Notes: generated from the letters alone by a model not told the origin. A stretch of DNA of 64,000 nt from Hymenobacter sp. YIM 151858-1 (GCF_025979705.1 NZ_CP110136.1:3906001-3970000); one strand, 5' to 3'. Numbered from the stretch's first letter, positions 34,389-44,983 are shown. Program-made: numbers and translations.

Positions 34389-36827
34389 ATGGCAGTAAAT
34401 AAGGAAGCAGAACTGGAAGAATTAATTCGCGCAAGCGGCGAAGAAACCGACGACGTTGCCGAAAGCAGCTTCGATGTGGCTACGTTGCTGATGGTAACGC
34501 GGCGTAGCCTGCCTTGGATGGTGCTCCTCATTGCCCTGGGTTTAACAGCCGCATGGCTGTACCTGCGTTATACCCAACCGGTGTATCAGTCGGCCTCTAC
34601 TCTCAAAATTGATCAGAAAACACAAACGGCTGTTTTAGGATTAGGTGCCGCAGGTGGCGCAGCCGAAGCCCAACAAAACGCTAAGAACCTTGCTGGTGAA
34701 GTAGAGCTAATTCGCTCCAACCTGATATATCGTAAGTTGCAGGACTCACTAAACCTCAACGTAAGCTATTTCGTGGAAGGTACTGTCTTGGCGAGTGAAT
34801 TATATAATGCAACGCCTTTTCGAGTAGATTACGATCCTACCGATCAGTCGATATACAATCGAAAATTCGATATAATATTTGGTGATAATCAGCACTTCTC
34901 TATTTCTGTAAATTTAGCTGGTGTAGAGGTTAAAGCTGAAGGTGTATTCAATCAGCCTTTCAAGATAGGAAGCTCGATACTGACGTTAAAAAAAACAGAA
35001 CAAGATGTGCAGTTGGGGATTAATTATTACTTTATTATTCACGATAACTCCGCTGTTTGGGCATATATCGATCAAGGTCTCACAGTCGAGGTTATAAATC
35101 CTGAAGCAAATACAATTGGTATTTCATTTAAAGATCATAGTCCTGAGAAGGCGCGTGATATAGTTAATAAAATAGATACGTTGTATCTACAAGAAAAATT
35201 AGCTAAGAATACACAGGCGACTCAACAGGCGTTAGCCTTTTTGGAGGGGCAACTGGATCAGAATAGCCAGCGTTTGCAGGGTGCAGAAGAGGCTTTGCAA
35301 GAATTTGTAAAGCGGAATAAGACGTACGACGTGAAATCCGATTTGGCCACCATAACTGAAAAAATGGAGGCCATTGAAGAGGAAAAAGAACAATTGTTAC
35401 GCAAGGCGGGCGCAATTGGCGAAATAGCCCAGCTGGTTGAGCAAAACCAGATAATGGTGCAAGAGGGGGCGGATATTGAGCAGAGCATACCGGCTCTAGC
35501 TATATTAGAAGATGCGCAGCTGACCCAGCAAATCGGTATTCTTAACGATCAACAGGCCGATATGAATCGGTTGCTCGAGTCTTACAAGCCTACCACTTCA
35601 GCCGTACAAATTCGGCGTGAACAACTAGATTTTACACGCCGATCTATCCGCCGGCTCTTACAACAGGCCGGCCAGTTAGTGCGTTCAGAGGTGAACAAGC
35701 TAAACCAACTGCAAGGCGAGTTGGAGGGGCGTTTGCAACTGCTTCCCGAAAAAGAAACGGAGTTAGTGCGCCTTCGCCGTCCATTTGAATTGTACGAGAA
35801 GACGTACTTAATGCTAATGGACAAAAAGGTGGAGTTCAGTATTCAGAAAGCAGGTACAACTCCTGATTTTCAGATCTTATCCCCTGCAACTTTGCCTACA
35901 GCACCAATATATCCTATACGGAGCATGGTGTATGCAATTGGCTTAGCCTCGGGAGTAGCACTTGGCCTAGCATTGGTGGCAGTTCGCTTTTTGCTGCACA
36001 ATACCGTTACCACAGTGCGCGAATTAGAATCTAGCACGGTTAGCCCAGTATTAGGCGTAGTACCATCTTATGATAAAGAGAAGCTCACGGTTTCTAAGTT
36101 GATTGTGGATCGAAATCCGAAATCGGCTATATCGGAGGCTATTCGTTCTATCAGAACAAACCTAGAATTCCTGGCGTCCTCCAAACACAAAAGGTTAATA
36201 TCAATTACATCAACTGTATCGGGAGAGGGTAAGACATTTGTTGCGGTAAACCTAGGAGGTATTATCGCTTTATCAGATCAGCGCGTAATCATTATTGATT
36301 TGGATATGCGTAAACCCAAGGTTAATCTGGCTTTTGAAGCAGAGAACACAAAAGGGGTAAGCACAATCCTGATTGAACGGCATACGGTCCAAGAGTGTAT
36401 TCAACGTACGAGCATTCCTACGCTCGACTTTATCTCGGCGGGACCAACACCACCCAATCCTTCTGAGTTGATTCTGCATTCTCAGTTTGATCAGATGCTC
36501 GAAGAATTGAAGCATCAATACGATGTCGTAATCATCGACACGCCTCCGGTAGGACTGGTGACTGATGGCATATTGATTATGCGGAAGGTGGATATTCCAA
36601 TATACATTGTGCGGGCTGGGTATTCGAAAAAAGCTTTCCTCAAAAACATCAACAAATTGGTGCGCGGCAGTGGCTTTACGAAGCTGACGACCATTTTGAA
36701 CGATGCTCAGGCTGGTGGTGCTTACGGCTACGGTTACGGCTATGGTTATGGCAGTGGCTACGGCTATTACGAGGACGAAAAGGCGCCAACAGGAGTGTTG
36801 GCGCGGTTGCGCCGCCGCTTTTCGTAA
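34389..36827 (+). CDS. Polysaccharide co-polymerase with BY-kinase domain (Wzc-like)
   Basis: An 812-residue inner-membrane protein controlling polysaccharide chain length and export. A Wzz domain begins with a transmembrane segment near residues 38-58 (LPWMVLLIALGLTAAWLYLR), followed by a long periplasmic coiled coil (residues 260-460) and a second helix near 510. The cytoplasmic tyrosine kinase has Walker A SGEGKTFVAVN (about 617), Walker A' VIIIDLDMRKPK (about 638) and Walker B VVIIDTPPVGLV. The C-terminus has a Tyr-rich cluster of eight Tyr in a GY repeat for autophosphorylation. Between about 34.8 and 36.6 kb the DNA is visibly AT-richer and uses ATA and AGA codons more than its neighbours. 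Confidence 0.95.
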   Translation: MAVNKEAELEELIRASGEETDDVAESSFDVATLLMVTRRSLPWMVLLIALGLTAAWLYLRYTQPVYQSASTLKIDQKTQTAVLGLGAAGGAAEAQQNAKNLAGEVELIRSNLIYRKLQDSLNLNVSYFVEGTVLASELYNATPFRVDYDPTDQSIYNRKFDIIFGDNQHFSISVNLAGVEVKAEGVFNQPFKIGSSILTLKKTEQDVQLGINYYFIIHDNSAVWAYIDQGLTVEVINPEANTIGISFKDHSPEKARDIVNKIDTLYLQEKLAKNTQATQQALAFLEGQLDQNSQRLQGAEEALQEFVKRNKTYDVKSDLATITEKMEAIEEEKEQLLRKAGAIGEIAQLVEQNQIMVQEGADIEQSIPALAILEDAQLTQQIGILNDQQADMNRLLESYKPTTSAVQIRREQLDFTRRSIRRLLQQAGQLVRSEVNKLNQLQGELEGRLQLLPEKETELVRLRRPFELYEKTYLMLMDKKVEFSIQKAGTTPDFQILSPATLPTAPIYPIRSMVYAIGLASGVALGLALVAVRFLLHNTVTTVRELESSTVSPVLGVVPSYDKEKLTVSKLIVDRNPKSAISEAIRSIRTNLEFLASSKHKRLISITSTVSGEGKTFVAVNLGGIIALSDQRVIIIDLDMRKPKVNLAFEAENTKGVSTILIERHTVQECIQRTSIPTLDFISAGPTPPNPSELILHSQFDQMLEELKHQYDVVIIDTPPVGLVTDGILIMRKVDIPIYIVRAGYSKKAFLKNINKLVRGSGFTKLTTILNDAQAGGAYGYGYGYGYGSGYGYYEDEKAPTGVLARLRRRFS

Positions 36828-36844
36828 GTTGCGGCTACACTTCT

Positions 36845-37600
36845 ATGGCCTCACTACTTCAAAAGCTCTTTGGACGGCGGACAAGCGTAACTGAATTCGC
36901 GCTGGCTGAGCTGGGAGCCGATATGCATTCGCACTTACTGCCTGGCCTCGACGATGGCGCGGAGTCGGTGGAAGAATCGGTGGAGCTGTTGCGGGCTATG
37001 GAAGCGTTGGGCTACCGTAAGCTGGTGATGACGCCCCACATCATGGGCGATTTTTACCGCAATACACCCGAGGAGGTGCATGCTGCGCTGGGCAAACTGA
37101 AAGTAGCTGCCGCCAAAGCTGGCTGTGGTTTGGAGCTAGCCTGCGCGGCCGAATACTACCTCGATGAATCGTTGACGCGCAAGCTTGCGGCCGGAGAGCA
37201 ATTGCTGAGCTTCGGCGATGAGAAGCGCTACCTGCTGTTCGAAACATCGTACATCAACGAGCCCTTCAACCTGCAGGAGGCGGTTTTTGAGTTAAAAGCC
37301 GCTGGTTATCAGCCCGTGCTGGCGCACCCGGAGCGGTATACCTACCTCTACGGCCGTTTTGCCGAGCTGGAGAAAATCCGGGAAAGCGGGGTGTTGCTAC
37401 AACTCAACCTGAATTCGCTGGTGGGTTACTACTCTTCGGGGGCCAAACGAGTAGCGGAAAAACTCATCGATGCCGGCATGGTTGACTTTGCGGGTACCGA
37501 TGCGCATAATCTCAAGCACACCAACTCGCTGCAGCGGGTGTTGCAAAGCGAGTACCTAGGCAAACTGCTGCGCTTGCCGTTGCTCAACCGCGAGTTGTAG
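36845..37600 (+). CDS. PHP-type tyrosine-protein phosphatase (CpsB/YwqE-like)
   Basis: A 251-residue metal-dependent phosphatase, 17 nt after the Wzc-like kinase gene. It has the PHP motifs DMHSHLLPGLDDGAE (residues 26-40), VMTPHIMGDFY (about 61), AAEYYLDE (about 101), LAHPERYTYLY (about 161) and GTDAHNLKHTNSL (about 218), whose His and Asp residues bind the metal cluster. Proteins of this family dephosphorylate BY-kinase C-terminal tyrosines and so reset polysaccharide synthesis. The kinase-phosphatase pairing here supports that role directly. Confidence 0.92.
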   Translation: MASLLQKLFGRRTSVTEFALAELGADMHSHLLPGLDDGAESVEESVELLRAMEALGYRKLVMTPHIMGDFYRNTPEEVHAALGKLKVAAAKAGCGLELACAAEYYLDESLTRKLAAGEQLLSFGDEKRYLLFETSYINEPFNLQEAVFELKAAGYQPVLAHPERYTYLYGRFAELEKIRESGVLLQLNLNSLVGYYSSGAKRVAEKLIDAGMVDFAGTDAHNLKHTNSLQRVLQSEYLGKLLRLPLLNREL

Positions 37601-37637
37601 CAGGGAGGCTGCGCACCCACCGGCTCTTTTCTACCCG

Positions 37638-38651
37638 ATGATTTTTGTAACTGGCAGCAGCGGCTTAATCGGCTCTTACTTGATTCCGGCGCTGCTGGCC
37701 CGGGGCTTTGCTGTTCGGGCGTTGTACCGCGAGAAAGTGCCCGCGCACGTGCCCGGTGCCGAGCGCGTAGAATGGATAGAGGGCGATTTGCGCGACTCGG
37801 GCGTGCTGCGCGCAGCCACGGCCGGAGTAACGCACGTGTTTCACTGCGCCGGGCTGGTTTCGTATGCGCCGCAGGACGAAGAACTGCTCCGGCAGGTAAA
37901 CGTGGAGGGCACCGCCGCCGTGGTAGATGCCTGCCTGGCCCGGCCCGGTGTTCGGTTGTGTCATGTATCGTCGGTAGCGGCGCTGGGCGGTTTGCCGGCT
38001 ACCGCCACCAGCCCCGAGCTTGATGAAAAGGCTAAATGGGACCTAGGGGCCGCGCACCCCGCGTATGCCACCTCAAAGTACCTAGGCGAAACGGAAGTGT
38101 GGCGGGGCGTGGCCGAAGGCCTGTCGGCTGTCATCCTAAACCCCTCGGTTATCCTGGGTGCCACCAACTGGGAGCGGAGCAGCACGCAGCTATTTCGGTA
38201 TGCTTACAAAGAGCATTCGTTTTACACCCCCGGAAGCGTTAATTTTGTAGATGTACGCGACGTGGTGGAAGCCATGCTGCGCCTGACTTTGGAGCTTGAC
38301 GTGACGGGCGAACGGTACATTTTAAGTGCCGGCGCGCTGCCGCTCATCGAGTTTTTCCGCCAGGCCGCGGCCTGCTTCGGCAAAAAGCCCCCGACGGTGC
38401 AGGTACCCGATTGGGCCGCCGAAATCATCTGGCGGTTCGAGCACGTACGGGGCGTGCTCACCGGCTCGCGGCCGCTCATCACTAAGGACACGGCCCGTGC
38501 GGGCCGCCGGCCGGTGGTGTACAACGCCGCGAAGGTGCAGCAGGCCACGGGCATGCGTTTCCGGCCGCTGCCGGAAACAATACAGTGGGCCTGCGCCGGA
38601 TTGATGGCCGCTCCGAACTCCACGCCCGCCAGCGGGGTTGTACAACCCTAG
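37638..38651 (+). CDS. NAD-dependent epimerase/dehydratase (extended SDR)
   Basis: A 337-residue Rossmann-fold enzyme. It has the dinucleotide-binding motif MIFVTGSSGLIGSYLIPAL (residues 1-19), HVFHCAGLVSY (about 70), HVSSVAALGG (about 110) and the catalytic YATSKYLGE (YxxxK, about 145). VDVRDVVEAML lies near 210. The length and motifs fit extended short-chain dehydrogenases such as dihydroflavonol-4-reductase-like and sugar-nucleotide enzymes. It starts 37 nt after the phosphatase gene and may belong to the exopolysaccharide operon, but it could also be an unrelated reductase. CCTAGG copies return here after the gap across the Wzc gene. Confidence 0.85.
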   Translation: MIFVTGSSGLIGSYLIPALLARGFAVRALYREKVPAHVPGAERVEWIEGDLRDSGVLRAATAGVTHVFHCAGLVSYAPQDEELLRQVNVEGTAAVVDACLARPGVRLCHVSSVAALGGLPATATSPELDEKAKWDLGAAHPAYATSKYLGETEVWRGVAEGLSAVILNPSVILGATNWERSSTQLFRYAYKEHSFYTPGSVNFVDVRDVVEAMLRLTLELDVTGERYILSAGALPLIEFFRQAAACFGKKPPTVQVPDWAAEIIWRFEHVRGVLTGSRPLITKDTARAGRRPVVYNAAKVQQATGMRFRPLPETIQWACAGLMAAPNSTPASGVVQP

Positions 38652-38732
38652 GGCCTGTCCGCAACTATTGGCAAGCCGTACAGAAGAGGGGTGCCGGCAG
38701 CTACACGGCTGCGGCATTCGTTTGCTGATAAC

Positions 38733-40136
38733 ATGAGAATGAACGAACACTCTGAGGAACAGGACGAAGTACTGGCAACCGTGCGCCGCTTTGAGCGCAT
38801 GATTGCCGAAGGCGAACCGGTGTTCTTTGATCTGGCGGATTTCGAGAACATCATCGACCATTATACCTCCACGGCCCAGTTCGACAAAGCTTTGCAGGCC
38901 TGCGAAGCGGCGGTTGCCCAGTACCCGTTTTCCACGGAGCTGCTCATCGACCGGGCGCAGGTGCTGGCAATGCGCGGCGAATACCAGCAGGCCTTACAAC
39001 AAATAGACGAAGTAGCCGGGCGCGAGCCCGACAGCGCCGATGTGCCCGTAACGCGCGGCATCATTGCCACGCAGCAGGGCGACTTTGCGGCGGCCGTAGG
39101 GTACTTTCAGCAAGGCATTGAGCGTGCCCCCGACCGCGACGACATCTACTTTAACCTAGGGCTGGCGTACCAGCAGTGGCAGAAGTTCAAGAGCGCGGCC
39201 CGCAACTACAAGCAAAGCCTGCGCATCAACTCCGATAACGACGCGGCCGTGCAGGAACTGCTGTACTGCCTGGAGGTATCGGGGCGGCTGGAGCAGAACC
39301 TGGAGTTCTTCCGGCGCTTCACCGACGAGGACCCTTACTCGGCTATTGCCTGGTACAACCTAGGGCAGGCCTACTACAAGGCGGGCCAGTTCGGCAACGC
39401 CGCGCAGGCTTTCGACTACGCCATCGTCATCGACCCGAAGTTTTACGAAGCTCACGCCTACCTGGCCAGTGCTTTCGTGAGCATGGAGGAGTACCAGCGG
39501 GCCATCGAGGAGTTTCAGCTGAGCTTTGAGGAAGGCAAGCCCACGGCCGAAGCCCTGTGCAACATCGGCGAGTGCCACGAAAAGCTGCGCCAGTGGGACG
39601 CCGCCCGGCGCTACTACCGCCAGGCCCTCGACATCGACCCCGAGATGGACGAGGCGTGGTTTGGCATTGGGGTGGTGCTCGATGCGCAGGAACACTGGTT
39701 TGAGGCGCTGCACTTTTACCGCAAAGCCGTGAGCCTGTACGAGGAAAGCGGCGAGTATTGGCTGGCCCTGGCCAACGCCGAGTACCAGGTGGGCAACGTG
39801 GTCAGCGCCCTCGAGGCCTACGACAAAGCCACGCAGGTAGCACCCGAAATGCCCGAAGGTTGGATCAACTGGAGCGCCATTTTGTACGAGCAAGGCAACT
39901 TCGACGCCGCCATCGATTTGATGAAGGCAGCCAGCGAGTTGTTGCCTACCGAAGCCGACCTGATGTACCGTTTGTGCGCCTACTTGTTGGCCGGTGGCCG
40001 CTACCGCCAGGCATACGATGTACTCGAAAATGCCCTACTTTTGGACTTCGACAAGCACAAGCTGCTGTTCGAGTTCTTTCCGGAGCTGGAGCAGCAACGC
40101 GCCCTAACGCGGCTGATCGAGCAATACCGCAAGTAG
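38733..40136 (+). CDS. Tetratricopeptide repeat protein
   Basis: The ATG at 38733 (MRMNEHSEEQDEVLATVRRF) gives 467 residues; a GTG at 38691 is open upstream. The protein lacks a signal peptide and consists of about 11-12 TPR units from residue 40 on, such as YTSTAQFDKALQACEAAVAQ, YFNLGLAYQQWQKFKSAARN, WYNLGQAYYKAGQFGNAAQA and WFGIGVVLDAQEHWFEALHF. It ends with LTRLIEQYRK. It should be a cytoplasmic scaffold. A hairpin with a T-run follows before the phosphosulfolactate synthase gene, so co-transcription with it is not certain. Confidence 0.88.
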   Translation: MRMNEHSEEQDEVLATVRRFERMIAEGEPVFFDLADFENIIDHYTSTAQFDKALQACEAAVAQYPFSTELLIDRAQVLAMRGEYQQALQQIDEVAGREPDSADVPVTRGIIATQQGDFAAAVGYFQQGIERAPDRDDIYFNLGLAYQQWQKFKSAARNYKQSLRINSDNDAAVQELLYCLEVSGRLEQNLEFFRRFTDEDPYSAIAWYNLGQAYYKAGQFGNAAQAFDYAIVIDPKFYEAHAYLASAFVSMEEYQRAIEEFQLSFEEGKPTAEALCNIGECHEKLRQWDAARRYYRQALDIDPEMDEAWFGIGVVLDAQEHWFEALHFYRKAVSLYEESGEYWLALANAEYQVGNVVSALEAYDKATQVAPEMPEGWINWSAILYEQGNFDAAIDLMKAASELLPTEADLMYRLCAYLLAGGRYRQAYDVLENALLLDFDKHKLLFEFFPELEQQRALTRLIEQYRK

Positions 40137-40180
40137 ATTTTTGAGTATTGGGTACCAAGTACTGAGTACGTAGATAACAG

Positions 40181-40218
40181 AGGCTTGAAAGAGGTGTAGC
40201 ACCTTTTTCAAGCCTTTT
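40181..40218 (+). terminator. Intrinsic terminator after the TPR gene
   Basis: The stem AGGCTTGAAA/TTTCAAGCCT (40181-40190 with 40206-40215) with an inner AGGTG/CACCT stem ends in TTTT. Confidence 0.75.
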
Positions 40219-40269
40219 GTCTGCTTACTTAGGCGGGTGCGCCCAAGCCTCGTTACCCCACACCAACGC

Positions 40270-41103
40270 ATGAACTACGATCTTACCCAAATCCCCGAAC
40301 GCACCGAGAAACCCCGCGAGCAAGGCTTTACCATGGTTATGGATAAAGGCCTGAGCGTACGCGAAGTAGAAGACTTTCTGGAAGTAGGGGCGGCGTATAC
40401 CGACATTGTGAAACTAGGCTGGGCCACGTCGTTCGTGACGCCCAACCTGCGCCCAAAACTGGAGGCCTACAAGGCCGCCGGCATTCCGGTGTACTTCGGG
40501 GGTACTCTGTTCGAGGCTTTCATCATCCGCGGACAGTTCGACGATTACCGCCGCCTGCTCGACCAGTTCGGCATGGAATACGCGGAGGTTTCGGACGGCT
40601 CGATTGAGCTCGACCACGACCAGAAGTGCGAGTTCATTCGGCAGTTGTCGGGCCAGGTGAAGGTACTGTCGGAGGTAGGCTCCAAAGACGCCGAGAAGAT
40701 CATCCCGCCCTACAAGTGGATCAGCCAGATGCAAACCGAGCTGGAAGCCGGCGCGCTCAAGGTTATTGGCGAAGCCCGCGAGGGTGGCAACGTGGGCCTG
40801 TTTCGCAGCACCGGCGAAGTACGCTCGGGTCTGGTAGAAGAAATTCTGACCAAAATTCCGTCGGAGCGCATTTTGTGGGAAGCCCCGCAAAAGGCCCAGC
40901 AGGTTTGGTTTGTGAAGCTGCTCGGCGCCAACGTAAACCTCGGCAACATTGCGCCTTCGGAGGTAGTTAGCCTCGAAACCATCCGTTTGGGCTTGCGCGG
41001 CGACACGTTCTCGCACTTCCTCGACATGGACGCCGTCGACCCCATGTTCAAGCCCTCGGAAAAGCCTGGTACCAAGCCCGGTACCTCGATGCCGCGCGGC
41101 TAA
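40270..41103 (+). CDS. Phosphosulfolactate synthase (ComA family)
   Basis: The ATG at 40270 (MNYDLTQIPERTEKPREQGF) gives 277 residues. The enzyme adds sulfite to phosphoenolpyruvate to give (R)-2-phospho-3-sulfolactate. The TIM-barrel sequence includes TMVMDKGLSVREVEDFL, DIVKLGWATSFVTPNLRPKL, VYFGGTLFEAF, EVSDGSIELDHDQK, KVLSEVGSKDAEK and ILWEAPQKAQQVWFVKLLG. These match the ComA pattern of Lys/Glu residues at strand ends. ComA is the first step of coenzyme M synthesis in methanogens. In this group sulfonolipids such as capnine are a possible sink for sulfonate carbon, which is an inference. A hairpin-T-run follows the stop. Confidence 0.88.
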   Translation: MNYDLTQIPERTEKPREQGFTMVMDKGLSVREVEDFLEVGAAYTDIVKLGWATSFVTPNLRPKLEAYKAAGIPVYFGGTLFEAFIIRGQFDDYRRLLDQFGMEYAEVSDGSIELDHDQKCEFIRQLSGQVKVLSEVGSKDAEKIIPPYKWISQMQTELEAGALKVIGEAREGGNVGLFRSTGEVRSGLVEEILTKIPSERILWEAPQKAQQVWFVKLLGANVNLGNIAPSEVVSLETIRLGLRGDTFSHFLDMDAVDPMFKPSEKPGTKPGTSMPRG

Positions 41104-41122
41104 GCTTACTTGCGTACACATC

Positions 41123-41156
41123 AGCGCTGCACACCCCTAGGTGCGCAGCGCTTTTT
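41123..41156 (+). terminator. Terminator after the ComA-family gene
   Basis: The stem AGCGCTGC/GCAGCGCT (41123-41130 with 41145-41152) carries CCTAGG in its loop and is followed by TTTTT. Confidence 0.75.
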
Positions 41157-41252
41157 GTTTGCAGGCCAGCCGGGCGCCTTGCCGCCAGCACTTAGCCGCG
41201 GGTAAGGCTCGGTGGTGAGTTGTGGCTTAGCAGAAACCCGCTAGGTTTGTTT

Positions 41253-41807
41253 ATGCTCACGATTAACCTTTCGCCCGTTGCCGAGCTGCGGACCAAACGC
41301 TTGTGCCTGCGCCGCATGCTGCCCACCGATGCAGCTGCTTTGTTGCGGCTCCGCTCCGACGAACGCGTGATGCGGTACTTCGACCGCGAGCCGATGAGCA
41401 CCGAGGAGCAGGCGTTGGAGCTGATCAGAAGCATTGATGAGAGCATTGCCAAAAACCAAGGCGTGATGTGGGGCATTTGCCTGCCGCCCGACGAAAGCGA
41501 GATAGTAGGCACCATTGGCCCCTGGAACATTACGGCCGAGCACTACCGCGCCGAGCTAGGTTACCTGTTGCACCCCGATTTGTGGGGCCAAGGGCTGATG
41601 GGCGAAGCCCTGGACGAGGTGTGCCGCTACGCCTTCGAAGACCTAGGGCTGCACAGCCTCGAGGCCAACGTAAACCCCAACAATGCGGCCTCGCGGCGGC
41701 TGCTCGAAAAGCACGGCTTTGTGCAGGAGGCCTACTTCCGCGAGAACTTCTACCACAACGGGCAGTTCCACGATTCCGTCATCTACTCGCGCTTGGCTCC
41801 GCGCTAG
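41253..41807 (+). CDS. GNAT family N-acetyltransferase (RimJ/RimL-like)
   Basis: The ATG at 41253 (MLTINLSPVAELRTKRLCLR) gives 184 residues. The protein starts with LRTKRLCLRRMLPTDAAAL, has IVGTIGPWNITAEHYRAELG and the acetyl-CoA-binding stretch HPDLWGQGLMGEALDEVCRY (about residues 107-126). It ends with NVNPNNAASRRLLEKHGFVQ and DSVIYSRLAP. This is the ribosomal-protein acetyltransferase subtype (Acetyltransf_3). The acceptor may be an N-terminal Ala/Ser of a ribosomal protein or a small molecule; the sequence does not show which. It is flanked by CCTAGG-containing gaps. Confidence 0.88.
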   Translation: MLTINLSPVAELRTKRLCLRRMLPTDAAALLRLRSDERVMRYFDREPMSTEEQALELIRSIDESIAKNQGVMWGICLPPDESEIVGTIGPWNITAEHYRAELGYLLHPDLWGQGLMGEALDEVCRYAFEDLGLHSLEANVNPNNAASRRLLEKHGFVQEAYFRENFYHNGQFHDSVIYSRLAPR

Positions 41808-41874
41808 CTACTGCTGTGTGCAAATCGTTAATAATAGGAACCAGCCCTAGGTGGTAGACACTTCGCCCAGCCTT

Positions 41875-42798
41875 ATGCCCCTTAGCCATACCCATTGGTA
41901 CTACCGCGCCCTGCAGTTGATGGCCATGTGCCTGCTGCTGGCTGCTTTCCGGACCTATAACCCGCGCGACCCCGGCCGGGTAGAGCACCTCGCCGATTTC
42001 AAATCGAAGCACGTGAAGCCTCGGAACGTGGATGTGTGGCTGCCCGAGGGCTACCCACAGCCCGGCCGCAAGTACGCCGTGCTCTACATGCACGATGGCC
42101 AGAACCTCTACCACCCGGCCACGGCGTACGGCGGCGTGGCGTGGGAGGTCGATAGCACGCTCGCGGCCCTAGGTGGGCAAGTGCGCGATGTAATTGTGGT
42201 GGGCATCTGGAACACCGATCTGCGCTTTGCTGAGTACGCTCCGGCTAAGCCTTACCAGCTGATGTCGGCGGCCCGCCGCGAGCAGCTAGCGCGCGAACGG
42301 CCCGGTCAGCCCCTTTCCGATGCTTACCTGCGCTTTGTGGTGGAAGAGCTGAAGCCGTACATCGACGGGCATTACCGCACCGACAAGCGCCGCAGCGCCA
42401 CGTTCGTCGGCGGCTCGAGCATGGGCGGGCTGATTTCGCTGTACGCGGCCATGGAGTACCCGAAGGTATTCGGCGGAGCAGCGTGCGTATCAACCCACTG
42501 GCCCCTGAGACTGCAGGACAACACGCCCGATTTCACCAACGCCATGCTGCGCTACCTCGCTGGTAAGCTCCCGCGCGGCAAGCGTGGCCCTAGGTTGTAT
42601 TTCGATTACGGCACCGCCACGCTCGATGCCCGCTACGAGGCGCACCAGCTGCGCATCGACAGCCTGCTGCGTGCCAAAGGCTACAATGCGCAACGGTGGC
42701 AAACGCTGAAGTTTGAAGGCGCTGCCCACAACGAGGGCTCCTGGAAAAAGCGCTTTGCCACGCCGGCGCGTTTTCTGTTGGGCACGCAACCCCGCTAG
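41875..42798 (+). CDS. Putative esterase, alpha/beta hydrolase fold (esterase D-like)
   Basis: The ATG at 41875 (MPLSHTHWYYRALQLMAMCL) gives 307 residues; a GTG at 41851, formed by a CCTAGGTG word, is a possible alternative. A hydrophobic N-terminus at 8-25 suggests a signal anchor. The esterase D/enterochelin-esterase-like fold has VLYMHDGQNLYHP (about residue 80), the nucleophile elbow FVGGSSMGGLISLYAAM (Ser about 176) and a final His in FEGAAHNEGSWKKRF (about 284). The acid is likely the Asp in YFDYGTATLD. Such exported esterases act on siderophore esters or polysaccharide acyl groups. The substrate is unknown. Confidence 0.82.
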   Translation: MPLSHTHWYYRALQLMAMCLLLAAFRTYNPRDPGRVEHLADFKSKHVKPRNVDVWLPEGYPQPGRKYAVLYMHDGQNLYHPATAYGGVAWEVDSTLAALGGQVRDVIVVGIWNTDLRFAEYAPAKPYQLMSAARREQLARERPGQPLSDAYLRFVVEELKPYIDGHYRTDKRRSATFVGGSSMGGLISLYAAMEYPKVFGGAACVSTHWPLRLQDNTPDFTNAMLRYLAGKLPRGKRGPRLYFDYGTATLDARYEAHQLRIDSLLRAKGYNAQRWQTLKFEGAAHNEGSWKKRFATPARFLLGTQPR

Positions 42799-42876
42799 CG
42801 CAAGCAGCGGCACAGCACCTAGGCAACCCTGCACCCAAAAGGCAGTAATACGGGAGGTTAAACCACTGAGCCTACC

Positions 42877-44229
<1,353 letters not shown>

Positions 44230-44311
44230 CCGCAACCTAGGGCCGGCAAGCAGGCCGGGGCAGTGGGCCTTTGCGCGCTAGGCGTTTACTTTGCAGGATA
44301 ACCCTGCTCTT

Positions 44312-44962
44312 ATGGAAATACTTAAGGACTTCGTCGACATTGTCCTGCACCTCGATAAGCACCTGGCCGAGCTGATTCAGCAGTACGACGTCTGGACCTA
44401 TGCCATTCTGTTCCTGATCATCTTCGTCGAAACCGGCGTGGTGGTGCTGCCTTTCCTGCCCGGCGACTCGCTGCTGTTTGCGGCCGGCTCGCTGGCGGCG
44501 CTGCCCAACAGCCCCCTCAACGTGGTGCTGCTCATTGTGCTGCTCATTGTGGCGGCCGTACTCGGCGATACGCTCAACTACCACATCGGCGACTACATCG
44601 GCCCGCGCGTGTTCCGGCGCGATTACCGTTTCCTGAAGCGGGAGCACCTGCTGCGCACCCAGCAGTTCTACGAAAAGCACGGCGCCAAAACCATCATCAT
44701 TGCCCGCTTCGTGCCCATCGTGCGCACGTTCGCGCCGTTTATCGCCGGTGTGGGCACCATGAGCTACGGCAAGTTCTTGTCGTACAATTTGGTGGGCGGC
44801 GTTATCTGGGTGGTGTCGCTTACCATGGCCGGGTATTTCCTGGGCGGCATTCCGTTTATCCAGAAAAACTTCGGCCTGTTCACGCTGTTGATCATCGCCG
44901 TATCGGTGCTGCCCGTGGTGATAGAGTTTCTGAAACAGCGCTTTGCCTCGCCAGCTCGCTAG
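44312..44962 (+). CDS. DedA family membrane protein
   Basis: The ATG at 44312 (MEILKDFVDIVLHLDKHLAE) gives 216 residues; an open TTG lies upstream. DedA/SNARE-associated motifs are ETGVVVLPFLPGDSLLFAAG (about residues 45-64) with the key acid, GDTLNYHIGDYIGPRVF (about 88) and HGAKTIIIARFVPIVRTFAP (about 125) with the conserved Arg residues. Five hydrophobic segments are visible. DedA proteins help move undecaprenyl phosphate or phospholipids across the inner membrane and keep proton-motive force. The gene ends with a strong terminator and is followed by aroE. Confidence 0.92.
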   Translation: MEILKDFVDIVLHLDKHLAELIQQYDVWTYAILFLIIFVETGVVVLPFLPGDSLLFAAGSLAALPNSPLNVVLLIVLLIVAAVLGDTLNYHIGDYIGPRVFRRDYRFLKREHLLRTQQFYEKHGAKTIIIARFVPIVRTFAPFIAGVGTMSYGKFLSYNLVGGVIWVVSLTMAGYFLGGIPFIQKNFGLFTLLIIAVSVLPVVIEFLKQRFASPAR

Positions 44963-44983
44963 TATTTGCACATTCCAAAGCGC

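Noticed and set aside
36700-36780. Gly-Tyr codon repeat as a non-coding microsatellite
   Set aside because: The repeat is in frame, uses mixed codons and forms the expected Tyr-rich tail of a BY-kinase.
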